Source: Pontibacter oryzae (GTDB lineage: Bacteria > Bacteroidota > Bacteroidia > Cytophagales > Hymenobacteraceae). Taken from it: a stretch of DNA of 64,000 nucleotides. Under the pieces are notes generated by a model, which was not told the origin of the DNA, did no database searches, and was given only the letters and a program-made list of their open reading frames with translations. The position numbers and the translations under genes are program-made. Of the stretch, positions 37,054 through 45,810 are shown in pieces. The stretch covers positions 1 through 64,000 of the forward strand of contig NZ_QWGE01000001.1 of NCBI RefSeq assembly GCF_003576375.1, written 5' to 3'. Each line of letters opens with the position of its first letter. The first letter of the stretch is position 1.

Positions 37054-38067
37054 TTATGCCAGAAGCTCTGCGCCTGTTCCGTTTACTTTGCTGTAATGCA
37101 CTTTTCCGAAATCGATGGTTACGCCGGAAGCAATGTCCTTGTTCAGCAGCAGGGCACCATCCATATCCACGTAATCCAGCATTGGGAGCAGCTGCGCAAT
37201 GGCTGAGATCCCAACCGTAGATTCCGTCATGCAGCCTACCATTACTTTCATCCCCAGCTGCTGCGCCTCTTTTATCATTCTTCGTGCCGGCGTTAGTCCG
37301 CCGCATTTCACCAGCTTCACGTTAACGCCGTGGAAGTGGCCGTGGCATTTGGCTACGTCGCTTTCGGTAATGCAGCTTTCATCGGCAATAAGTGGCAGCA
37401 CCGAGTGCCGGTAAACCTGCTTCATGCCTTCCATATCATCAGCGCGCATCGGTTGCTCAATAAACTCCACATTCAGTGGCTTGAGTTGCTTTGAGTTTTC
37501 GATGGTTTCCTCCACGCCCCAGGCGCAGTTGGCATCTACCCTGAATACGGCATCGGTATGTTTGCGCAGCTCTTTGATTATCGCCACATCTTCTTTGGTG
37601 CCCAGTTTAATTTTGTAAAGCGGCCATGGCATTTCCTTCAGCTTTTTAACCATGTTCTCAATGGTGTCGATGCCGATGGTATAATCCGTTAGCGGGGTAT
37701 GGTCGGTGTTAAGGCCCCACATTTTGTAAAGCGGCTGCCCGTTAAGTTTGCCAAACAGGTCATTGGCAGCCATATCGAGTGCGCACAATGCAAAGGGATT
37801 ATCCTGCAGATGCGGCTGCACCTGCGCCCAAAACGCTTCCGGTGAGGTCAGTTCTGCTGTTTCGATTAGCTGCCTGATGTTCTCCAGTGCGGCCGTCATG
37901 CTTTCAATCGTGAAGCCATAGTATGGGTTGCTGGTAGCCTCCCCGTAGCCTTTGTGCCCGTCCTGCTCCAACTCTACTATTAAGGTTGGCTGCACATCGC
38001 GAGAGTCGTAGGAGATGGTGAAAGTATGCTTAAGCGGTAAATCAAAAGAGCGTATGGTCAGTTTCAT
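37054..38067 (-). CDS. L-Ala-D/L-Glu epimerase (dipeptide epimerase), enolase superfamily
   Basis: 337 residues, usual length. Capping domain at the N-terminus, then the barrel with YKIKLGTKED near 154 (K-x-K catalytic pair), FRVDANCAW near 186 (Asp ligand), VEFIEQPMRADD near 213 (Glu ligand), LIADESC near 240 (Asp ligand) and NVKLVKCGGLTPA near 260 (second catalytic Lys). It inverts the Glu of L-Ala-D-Glu released from peptidoglycan so that peptidases can use it. It sits upstream of the YkfC-like endopeptidase, which would supply its substrate, with the aminotransferase-like gene between them. Confidence 0.93.
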   Translation of the reverse strand: MKLTIRSFDLPLKHTFTISYDSRDVQPTLIVELEQDGHKGYGEATSNPYYGFTIESMTAALENIRQLIETAELTSPEAFWAQVQPHLQDNPFALCALDMAANDLFGKLNGQPLYKMWGLNTDHTPLTDYTIGIDTIENMVKKLKEMPWPLYKIKLGTKEDVAIIKELRKHTDAVFRVDANCAWGVEETIENSKQLKPLNVEFIEQPMRADDMEGMKQVYRHSVLPLIADESCITESDVAKCHGHFHGVNVKLVKCGGLTPARRMIKEAQQLGMKVMVGCMTESTVGISAIAQLLPMLDYVDMDGALLLNKDIASGVTIDFGKVHYSKVNGTGAELLA

Positions 38068-38132
38068 TTAGATAGTTTTATTTGTGAAAGTATGGCTTGT
38101 TGCTTTTATATTTAAAGTATGGCAACACGGTT

Positions 38133-39491
38133 TTAATACCGGTTATGTATCTCAGTGATGACGCGCACCATTTCGTTTCGGATATCCGACGTAGATGATG
38201 CGTAATTGTTGTTCATAAAGCTAAAGAGCAGCAGCTTTCCGCTCTTGGTAATTAGGTAGCCGCTCTGGTTGTGCACATGCGACAAGGTGCCGGACTTTCC
38301 GAACACGAAAGGCACATCGGCTTTATAGATATTCCGGAAAGTGCCTGGCCTGCCTCCTACGGCCAGCATCGGTAGCAATTGCTCCTTTGGCCGCTCCTCC
38401 AACAATTTTTGCAAGAGGGCAATAATGGTTCTTGGCGTAAACATGTTGGAGCTGGATAAACCAGAACCATCAATCCAAACAGGCTCATCCGGCAAATCCG
38501 TAAGATAATTTTTTTTCACATGATCAATGGCCCGTTCAATAGAAAGCGTGTCGGACAGTGTACCGGAGCAAAGTGCCATCAGCTGCTCGGCCATCAGGTT
38601 ATCGCTTACCTGCAGCATACGTTTGTACACCGAGTCGGCAGGCAAGCCATAAAACACCTTTCCATTTTCAGGCAGAGGCCTTTTCAGCCACTCTACTGGT
38701 CGCTTTAGGGTATCAGCCAGTAACTTTACCACCGTTTCGGGGGAGGTGATGAACGGTACTTCGGTCGAGAATTTTGAAGAAGCCTCTTTTGGGTGAAATG
38801 CAATGTCGTTGTTTCGCCAGGCCCGCACAAAGGCATCGCCATTGCGCTGGCTTGCCGTATCCTGGCTTACCCTGGCCTTAAAGTATGAAGGTGTGGTGCT
38901 GTATGGGCCTTGCTCGGTACTGCGCAGGAACTTTACAATGTTGCCATGGATTGGGAACACGTTGCGCTCCGGCTGGTAATAGTAACTATAGTCATCCCAG
39001 CCCCAGTTGGTGGCAAAGGGCGTGCTGGCGAAAGGAGCATCTATGTAGTATAGTTTTTTTTCGGGGCGGTTCTTCAGGAAATTATAGGCGAGGCTGTTTT
39101 TCAGGTCCATGTGCGTAAACGTAGGGTCGCCGGTACCCCAAAAAATCAGGGAGTCGCCGTGGCTCACATACTTTAGCGCCGGTATAGAATCTCCGAGCAT
39201 TTTAAGGCACGCATAAAACGTAAAGAGCTTGGTGTTAGACGCCGGCACAAAATACTTATCGGCATTATACTCCACCAGCATCTCTCCTGCCTCGGGGTCG
39301 TAGAGGGCAAACCCAATAAAGCGGTTGATATTTTGCTCAGAGGTTTTAACCTCCTGCATAATCTGAGAGGGCCCGAAAAGCTCAGGGGCTGTTGTGGCTG
39401 TGCCGGGCATTTTACTGGAGCTGCTACAAGCTAATGTGAAAAGCAGACAGGATAGCATAACCCATCTGAGCTGTGGCGCAATTAGGTGCAT
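38133..39491 (-). CDS. dacB: D-alanyl-D-alanine carboxypeptidase/endopeptidase (PBP4, S13), lipoprotein
   Basis: 452 residues. Signal peptide with lipobox Cys22 (LLFTLAC). S-x-x-K in VPASNTKLFTFYACLKM near 82, S-x-N in LQVSDNLMAEQL near 298 and K-S/T-G in FGKSGTLSHVHNQSG near 407 are the three penicillin-binding motifs of the S13 family. A large insertion lies between motifs 1 and 2, as usual. It trims or cuts pentapeptide cross-links in the periplasm. It is the 5'-most gene of the - strand wall-recycling set 34.7-39.5 kb; 65 nt separate it from the epimerase gene. Confidence 0.92.
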   Translation of the reverse strand: MHLIAPQLRWVMLSCLLFTLACSSSSKMPGTATTAPELFGPSQIMQEVKTSEQNINRFIGFALYDPEAGEMLVEYNADKYFVPASNTKLFTFYACLKMLGDSIPALKYVSHGDSLIFWGTGDPTFTHMDLKNSLAYNFLKNRPEKKLYYIDAPFASTPFATNWGWDDYSYYYQPERNVFPIHGNIVKFLRSTEQGPYSTTPSYFKARVSQDTASQRNGDAFVRAWRNNDIAFHPKEASSKFSTEVPFITSPETVVKLLADTLKRPVEWLKRPLPENGKVFYGLPADSVYKRMLQVSDNLMAEQLMALCSGTLSDTLSIERAIDHVKKNYLTDLPDEPVWIDGSGLSSSNMFTPRTIIALLQKLLEERPKEQLLPMLAVGGRPGTFRNIYKADVPFVFGKSGTLSHVHNQSGYLITKSGKLLLFSFMNNNYASSTSDIRNEMVRVITEIHNRY

Positions 39492-39857
39492 AGGTTTCGA
39501 GACATTAGATTGAAGACATTAAGTACGTGAAAAGCAATATATATTCAAAGTCTTTGTTGCAACCTCTTTCATGCTTGGTCAGAAATAAGCCTGATATTTT
39601 ATTCTATTAGCTAATTAAATACTGCAAAAGTTAGCCATGACAATAGCTCGACTTTAAACGCTAAATTTAATTATTTGTACATTAATTTGTATATTTACTT
39701 ACACTTTTTAGAAGTATACGTAAGCACGTTTATCTATACCTAATTGATGTAATCACATTGGTGTTTTGCGTTTATTTCACTTAATGCTTTCATAAGTATT
39801 TGATTTACCATATATTACCCTAACTAATCACATTCTTTAACCAAACCTAACGCAATT
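39492..39857. other. 366-nt divergent intergenic region before susC; no gene seen
   Basis: Very AT-rich from about 39590 on. It must hold promoters for dacB (-) and the SusCD pair (+). TTTG words occur at several places, but none has a TAnnTTTG at proper spacing. TATATTTA (39692-39699) is the closest -7-like word. Confidence 0.4.
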
Positions 39858-42800
39858 ATGAGAAAAAACTACTTATCTCTCCTTTTGCTGCTGGTGGCTT
39901 GTTGCTGCGGAACCGCGTTTGCTCAGCAGCTAACCATTAGTGGTAAGGTAACAGGAGCCGAAGACAACTTTGCGCTACCCGGTGTTAGCGTAATTGTAAA
40001 GGGAACCACAACCGGCGTAACAACGGGCGCCGATGGTATGTACCAGATCAACGTGCCCAATGCAGAGGCAACGCTATTATTCAGATTTTTGGGTTATGCG
40101 CCTAAGGAAGTACAGGTCGGAAACCAGAACGTTATTAACGTGCAGCTAAATGCCGATAATAAACAGCTGCAGGAAGTGGTTGTAACAGCACTTGGCATTG
40201 AGCGCAGCGAGCGCTCGCTGGGTTATGCCACGCAACAGGTCGAGGGCGAAAACCTAACCCTTACTAAAGAGCAAAATGTAATCGGCTCGCTGGCCGGTAA
40301 GGTGGCCGGCGTGCAGATCACGGGATCGTCTGGAGCCAGCATGGGCGGCACTCAGAAAATTAAGATCCGCGGCGTAAACTCACTCAACGGCGAGGACGAG
40401 CCGCTGATTGTTGTAGACGGCACGCCAATATCTAACGCAAATTTTGCTGAAAGCGCTGGCGTAGACTACGGAAACCTTGCCCAGGACATCAACCCGGAAG
40501 ACGTTGAGTCTATTAACGTGCTGAAAGGCCCGGCTGCCTCGGCCCTGTATGGTATCCGTGGCCAGTACGGCGTTATCATGATCACTACCAAAAAAGGCTC
40601 AAGGGGCCAGAAAAACATCACGGTGCAGCTCAATTCTGCCGTATCGGTAGAGCGTGTGGGCAACCTTATGCCTTACCAAAACATGTATGGCGGCGGCTCA
40701 AGCCAAACCTGGCGCACACTCGCTAACGGCGAAAAATATGTGGATATGCAGGTAGACGAAAGCTGGGGGCCAAAGATGGACGGCACCATGGTGCGCCAGA
40801 TTTTCAGCTTTTACCCCCAAGACCCTGAGTATGGCAAGCTAACCCCTTTTGTTCCGCACCCGGATAATATCAAAGATTATTACGAAACCGGCTACAATAT
40901 CAATAACGGGGTTACGATTAGCGGCGGCAACGAGGGCACCAACTTCCGCCTGAGCCTGAACGACACCCGCATAGAGGGTGTGGAACCCAACACATGGCTC
41001 GATAGAAACAACCTGGGCTTGAGCCTGGGCACCGACATTGCAAAGAACCTGACTGCCACCGCCAATCTTACCTATGCCTATACCAATGCACAACGCCCGG
41101 GCCAGGGGTCCGAAGACGGCTCCCGCTACCTGGGCCAGTGGTTTCAGCGCAGCCTGGACCTGAAGCGCCTGGAAAACTACCAGTACCCCGACGGAACCTA
41201 CCTGCACTGGAACCTCAGGAGATCTTACGCCAGTTCCGGAACGCTTTCAAACTTCACCCCGCTTTACTGGAACAACCCATACTTCGAAGCGTACGAGAAC
41301 ACCTCGAACGACCGCCGCGACAGGCTGTTTGGCAACGTTGGTTTAAGTTACACAGTGCTTGAGGGCTTAAAAGTAAGCGGTTTTATCCGCTCCGATATGT
41401 ATACCCAGAGTATCGAATCCAGAACAGCATTTGGAGGCAAAGATCTTCCACGCTATTATGTTGGCAAGTTCCAGAACCGCGAATTTAACTACGAGTTTTT
41501 AGGCCAGTATAACAAAACCTTTGGTGATTTCTCGCTTAATGCCAACGTAGGTGCTAACCTCTTCGACAGAAGATATACTTACCTTTCCCAAAACACCGAA
41601 GGCGGTTTAACTGCGGAAGGTTTTTATAACATCGATGCGTCTATAGACAGGCCAACTACTAACTCTTACTTATTACGCAAGGAGTTGCGCAGCATGTATG
41701 CCATGGCCTCTGTGGGTTATAAGGACACTTATTTTATAGATGCTTCCATCCGAAACGATAGATCCTCGGCCCTGCCAAAAAACAACAACTCTTATTGGTA
41801 CCCTTCTGTATCAGCCAGCATGGTCTTCAGTGAGTTGATAGGCTGGACACCGCTGTCGTTTGGTAAAGTAAGGGTGAGCTATGCCCAGGCCGGATCTGAC
41901 CTGGATGTTTACAGCACCTCGGCCACCTACCAGGTAGGCACCGTGTATTCCGGCCCTCAAACCGTAAATACACTCTATGTGCCGGATGTACTCAATAACC
42001 CGGACATCAAGCCTTCCTTCGCGCACTCGTACGAGGCCGGCCTGGACCTAAGGTTCCTGAACGGCAGGTTAGGGTTAGATCTAACGTATTATAAGCAACG
42101 CAACAAGAACCAGATCATCGAACTGGATGTGTCGGGCACCAGCGGCTATAGTTCTGCGATCATCAACGCGGGTCTTATCGAGAATAAGGGTATTGAGGCC
42201 GTGCTTTCGGCCACACCTGTGCAGACAGAAAACTTCTCCTGGAACAGCGTATTTAACCTGAGCCGTAACCGGAACAAAATTGTAGAGCTTTACCCGGGTG
42301 TAGACGTGCTTACGCATGGTACAGCATACTACTCTAGTACGTACAGTTACCTCAACTCCTATAGTGGCAAGGCTTACGGCAGCCTGATTGGCCAGGCATA
42401 CCAGCGCGATGAGGCAACCGGCAAGATACTGCTAGACAGCAACAACCTGCCATTGTACACCAGCGCCACGCACGATTTCGGCACTGTGCTGCCAGACATG
42501 ACAGGCGGTATGCAGAACACCTTTAACTACAAGAACTTCAGCCTTTCTGCCATGATCGATTACCAGGTGGGCGGGCAGTTCTTCAGTCGCTCTAAGATGC
42601 TTGCTGTGCGCACCGGCCTCGACCCGCTTACCGTTGAGATGAACGACAATGGCAAAAACGTACGCGACCCTTTGAGTGAGGGCGGCGGCGTGAAAGTAGA
42701 GGGAATCTCTGCAGAGACAGGCGCGGAAGTTACCGCCTACGTGGACCCGCAGCGTTACTACGGTGTGGCTGCGCGCAGAATTTACGAGGACTGGCTCTAT

Positions 42801-43052
42801 GATGCAAGCTATGTTAAGTTGCGCGAGGCAAGACTGGGCTATACCTTTAGCAAATCTGAGATGAGCTGGTTGCCTGTTAAAAGCGCCAACCTGGCTATCA
42901 TTGCCCGCAACCCGCTCATGATCTGGCAAGATGCCCCGAAAGGACTGGACCCATCAGAACTATCCACCGGTAGCCAGGCAATAGGCTGGTACGAGTCTGG
43001 CCAGTTGCCAACGGTACGTTCTTACGGCATCAACCTAAATGTTACGTTTTAA
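39858..43052 (+). CDS. SusC/RagA-type TonB-linked outer-membrane transporter
   Basis: 1064 residues. Signal peptide to about 22 (GTAFAQ). Carboxypeptidase-D regulatory-like domain about 25-105 (LTISGKVTGAED, LPGVSVIVKGTTTG). TonB-box-like ELQEVVVTALG region near 105. Plug with GKVAGVQITGSSG near 148 and RGVNSLNGEDEPLIVVDG near 172, then LYGIRGQYGVIMITTKKG near 229, followed by the beta-barrel ending in an aromatic residue (NLNVTF). Works with the downstream SusD to import oligosaccharides or peptides. No sigma/anti-sigma pair or SusE/F is next to it, so the ligand remains open. Confidence 0.95.
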   Translation: MRKNYLSLLLLLVACCCGTAFAQQLTISGKVTGAEDNFALPGVSVIVKGTTTGVTTGADGMYQINVPNAEATLLFRFLGYAPKEVQVGNQNVINVQLNADNKQLQEVVVTALGIERSERSLGYATQQVEGENLTLTKEQNVIGSLAGKVAGVQITGSSGASMGGTQKIKIRGVNSLNGEDEPLIVVDGTPISNANFAESAGVDYGNLAQDINPEDVESINVLKGPAASALYGIRGQYGVIMITTKKGSRGQKNITVQLNSAVSVERVGNLMPYQNMYGGGSSQTWRTLANGEKYVDMQVDESWGPKMDGTMVRQIFSFYPQDPEYGKLTPFVPHPDNIKDYYETGYNINNGVTISGGNEGTNFRLSLNDTRIEGVEPNTWLDRNNLGLSLGTDIAKNLTATANLTYAYTNAQRPGQGSEDGSRYLGQWFQRSLDLKRLENYQYPDGTYLHWNLRRSYASSGTLSNFTPLYWNNPYFEAYENTSNDRRDRLFGNVGLSYTVLEGLKVSGFIRSDMYTQSIESRTAFGGKDLPRYYVGKFQNREFNYEFLGQYNKTFGDFSLNANVGANLFDRRYTYLSQNTEGGLTAEGFYNIDASIDRPTTNSYLLRKELRSMYAMASVGYKDTYFIDASIRNDRSSALPKNNNSYWYPSVSASMVFSELIGWTPLSFGKVRVSYAQAGSDLDVYSTSATYQVGTVYSGPQTVNTLYVPDVLNNPDIKPSFAHSYEAGLDLRFLNGRLGLDLTYYKQRNKNQIIELDVSGTSGYSSAIINAGLIENKGIEAVLSATPVQTENFSWNSVFNLSRNRNKIVELYPGVDVLTHGTAYYSSTYSYLNSYSGKAYGSLIGQAYQRDEATGKILLDSNNLPLYTSATHDFGTVLPDMTGGMQNTFNYKNFSLSAMIDYQVGGQFFSRSKMLAVRTGLDPLTVEMNDNGKNVRDPLSEGGGVKVEGISAETGAEVTAYVDPQRYYGVAARRIYEDWLYDASYVKLREARLGYTFSKSEMSWLPVKSANLAIIARNPLMIWQDAPKGLDPSELSTGSQAIGWYESGQLPTVRSYGINLNVTF

Positions 43053-43064
43053 GCTGAAGTGCAT

Positions 43065-44468
43065 ATGAAAAAGCTATTTTATATACTTATCGCCTGTTTC
43101 TTCCTCGCCAGCTGCGATGATTTTGATGAGGACATCAATGTTAACCCTAATAGGCCAAGCGATGCTACGGCCATGCAACTGATAGGTAATTCGCAGCTTT
43201 CGCTGCCTGGCCTGAGCTCATCGCCAAATGGTGAGTTTTTGGCGCAATACCTCTCTGAAACACAATATGTAAACGCTTCGCTGTACCCGGTAACAAGCAC
43301 AAGTTTTTACTCGCTGTACCAAGGCCCACTCATGAACCTGGAGTATGTGCTGACGCGCCCTGAACTAGTGAAGGAGAAAGATGGGCCGGCGGCAAACCAG
43401 TTGGCTGTGGCCAAGATCATGAAGGCATACTATTTCTGGCATATTACCGACCGTTGGGGCGATGTTCCTTTTGCAGAAGCGCTGCAGGGCACCGAAAACC
43501 TGACGCCGAAATATGATACCCAGGAAGCGATTTACAATGCCATGTTTGCCCTGCTGAAGGAGGCTAACAGCCAAATTGTGGCTGGGAGCATCAGCGGCGA
43601 CATTATGTATAACGGCGACATGGAGAAATGGCGCAAACTGGCGAACACGCTGCGCATGCTCATGGCCTTGCGCCTGTCGGAGGTTAACGCCGCCAAGGCG
43701 CAGGAAGAGTTTAACCAGGCGCTTTCTGCCGGCATAATGGCTTCTAACGCTGATAACTTCATCTTTAAGCACCAGGCCAACGCCGATAACCAGAACTATT
43801 GGTATGGCCAAATCGATCCTAACGGGCTAGGTAGAGAGTGGTGGGCGCTCAGTCAGACATTGGTTGAAAACATGAAGCCATATAATGATCCGCGCCTGCC
43901 AGTGTACGGCAACCCGACCCGTGCCACCGGCGAATATGTAGGTCTGCCTTCCGGTGAAACCAAAGACATGGATACAGAAAAGTATTCTTTGCTTGGTAAC
44001 GCCATCTGGAAGCAGGATGCGCCGGTATACCTGGTAACCTATGCCGAGGCGCTTTTTGCAAAAGCAGAAGCGGCTAAACGTGGCTGGATAAGCGGCGGAG
44101 AGACTGAGGCCGAGGCAAACTACACCATGGCTATCCGCCAATCAATGGCGCAGTGGGTAGGCAATGCCGCTGCCGCAGATGCTTTTCTGATGGAGCCCGG
44201 TATTGCCTACACTCCGGCCAATGGCCTGGAGCAGATTGCCACGCAGCGTTGGGTGCACCTGTTTATGCACGGTTACGAAGCCTGGGCTGAGTGGCGCAGA
44301 ACCGGCTACCCGGATAACCTGATCGCTCCAAACGGTGTGAATGTGCCTACACGCCAGATTTACGTGGAAACCGAGAAGTTTAACAACACCGAGAACTACA
44401 ATGAGGCTGTACAACGCCAGTTCGGTGGCGATGACGGACTTTACGGTAAGCTTTGGTGGGATAAATAA
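43065..44468 (+). CDS. SusD/RagB-family lipoprotein
   Basis: 467 residues from ATG 43065 (a GTG at 43059 is less likely). Lipobox Cys17 (CFFLASC), then DDFDEDINVNPNRPSDA, typical of the SusD-like_2 subfamily. YFWHITDRWGDVPFAEAL near 125 is a conserved SusD helix. TPANGLEQIATQRWVHLFMHG and YEAWAEWRRTGYPDNL near 385-425 are the C-terminal SusD motif. It caps the SusC barrel and binds the ligand at the surface. It begins 12 nt after the susC stop, so the two are co-translated. Confidence 0.93.
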   Translation: MKKLFYILIACFFLASCDDFDEDINVNPNRPSDATAMQLIGNSQLSLPGLSSSPNGEFLAQYLSETQYVNASLYPVTSTSFYSLYQGPLMNLEYVLTRPELVKEKDGPAANQLAVAKIMKAYYFWHITDRWGDVPFAEALQGTENLTPKYDTQEAIYNAMFALLKEANSQIVAGSISGDIMYNGDMEKWRKLANTLRMLMALRLSEVNAAKAQEEFNQALSAGIMASNADNFIFKHQANADNQNYWYGQIDPNGLGREWWALSQTLVENMKPYNDPRLPVYGNPTRATGEYVGLPSGETKDMDTEKYSLLGNAIWKQDAPVYLVTYAEALFAKAEAAKRGWISGGETEAEANYTMAIRQSMAQWVGNAAAADAFLMEPGIAYTPANGLEQIATQRWVHLFMHGYEAWAEWRRTGYPDNLIAPNGVNVPTRQIYVETEKFNNTENYNEAVQRQFGGDDGLYGKLWWDK

Positions 44469-44493
44469 TTAACCCGAAACAGTATAATACAAG

Positions 44494-44525
44494 AGCCGCT
44501 CCTGATTCTATTGGGAGCGGCTTTT
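44494..44525 (+). terminator. Terminator of the susCD operon
   Basis: AGCCGCTCC (44494-44502) pairs with GGAGCGGCT (44514-44522) across an 11-nt loop, followed by TTT. It shows that the operon ends after SusD with no hydrolase attached on the + strand. Confidence 0.85.
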
Positions 44526-44599
44526 ATGTTTAAGGCTGCGCAAGTGGTTATAAATGGCAAGTATACTTTGAGTTTCGCAACAGGAGTCTGGTTTTGATG

Positions 44600-45624
44600 C
44601 TAAGGATTTTGAGACTGCTTCTTGCCTTCTTGCTGCAACGCGGATAGTATGTAGGTCAGGCTGGCGGTGCCGTCCATGGTTGGCTCGTTGGTAGAGTAAT
44701 CGCCGAAGTCATCGTGGTGTACAACCAGCTCTGATTGAAATTCTTTATACTCATCCGGCTTATACAGCTTAATTCCTTTGAGGTTATTGTAGATACTGCC
44801 GTACACGGGCCCCTCCACCAATCCGCCATCCAGACGGTAACCATTTAGCAGGGTAAGCGAGGAGTGCGGAAACTCAGGGTAATGGCCGTTTTTCAGGTAG
44901 CCTCACAATCATACTTGTGCCACAGGGGTTAGCACCTAACAGCCACTCGCGGAGGCTGGCTTCTATAACGGCATAGGTCTCATCGCCGGTGAGTTGGCTG
45001 TATAAATGGCTTTGCGTAAGTATGGCAGCAACCAGGTTGTTGGAACAGCAGATAAAGGGCACGCCCATCTGAAAGGCATTATTTTTACCGCGTTGGTATA
45101 CGCCCTCCAGGCCCTATTTCAGGTAAGCCACATATTTCTCCCGGTCTGTTGCACTGCTTTTTTGCAAGGTAGTAGTGGCCCAGGTTCAGGAAAGGGTACC
45201 ACTGGTAATGCCTTGCCGTGTCGGCACCCATCCAGGGGGTAACAGGCTCCTTGTTAGCGAAAGCGGCTGCCTGCTCTAAGTATAAATCCTTGCCCTTAAA
45301 CCTGGCAAGCTGTGTGGCCGCCAGTTCCATATCGTCTGTCCAATTATCCTCCTCGTAAAAGTATGGCGCGCCGTTTGGGTAAACGCAGCATAGGTGCCAT
45401 ACTCAGTTTTATCAACCTTTGCCTTATAAACAACCTTGCCGGTGGAGGCATTGCGTAACTTAAACGTTCGTGTCGGTTTTTTTACTTTGGTTCGATGCCC
45501 ATACGCCAGCTTTTATACATTGGGGCAGGTAGCCTAGTTGGTTAATCCTTATCCAAGAGTTTTAGGCAAGCACGGCATGCATACTTAGCGCAAATAGCAA
45601 GAAGGCAATACTGAGTTTTCGCAT
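44600..45624 (-). pseudogene. GH9 endoglucanase pseudogene (nonsense, several frameshifts, internal deletion)
   Basis: Read on the - strand. ATG (complement of 45622-45624) opens a signal peptide (MRKLSIAFLLFALSMHAVLA), then in-frame TAA (45562-45564). The same frame goes on as SWIRINQLGYLPQ, the CelD_N Ig-like start of GH9 cellulases. After a frame change come STGKVVYKAKVDKTEYG and TYAAFTQTA. Another change leads into PYFYEEDNWTDDMELAATQL and PVTPWMGADTARHYQWYP. Two more changes lead into LLGANPCGTSMIV, then GPVYGSIYNNLKGI and HHDDFGDYSTNEPTMDGTAS, the catalytic end of GH9 with the DDFGDYSTNE active-site segment. The first half of the catalytic domain is missing. About 340 codons remain of a normal 550-850. 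Convergent with susCD. Confidence 0.9.
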
Positions 45625-45728
45625 GGCTTTCGTTATGTTTATAAGGCGTAATGGATAATAGTATAAAGATGGATAATCTTAGGCAAGCAACCGAACCTTT
45701 TTCCTCTTTTTAAAGTTATCACGCTTAA

Positions 45729-45778
45729 CTTTATTAAAATATTTTAGTAAAGTATTTTGGTTAACTAAATTATTTTGG
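45729..45778. promoter_or_regulatory. Candidate ROK-type operator: palindrome plus direct repeat
   Basis: 45729-45752 (CTTTATTAAAATATTTTAGTAAAG) is, apart from one mismatched base pair, a perfect 24-bp palindrome, here given in two halves: CTTTATTAAAAT and ATTTTAGTAAAG. It is followed by a direct repeat TATTTTGG at 45753-45760 and 45771-45778 around GTTAAC. AT-rich palindromes of this type are the usual binding sites of ROK repressors; the site lies 33-82 nt before the ROK gene start, so autoregulation is plausible. Confidence 0.5.
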
Positions 45779-45810
45779 CATAATTGCCATCACAGAATTA
45801 CACTTAGTGC

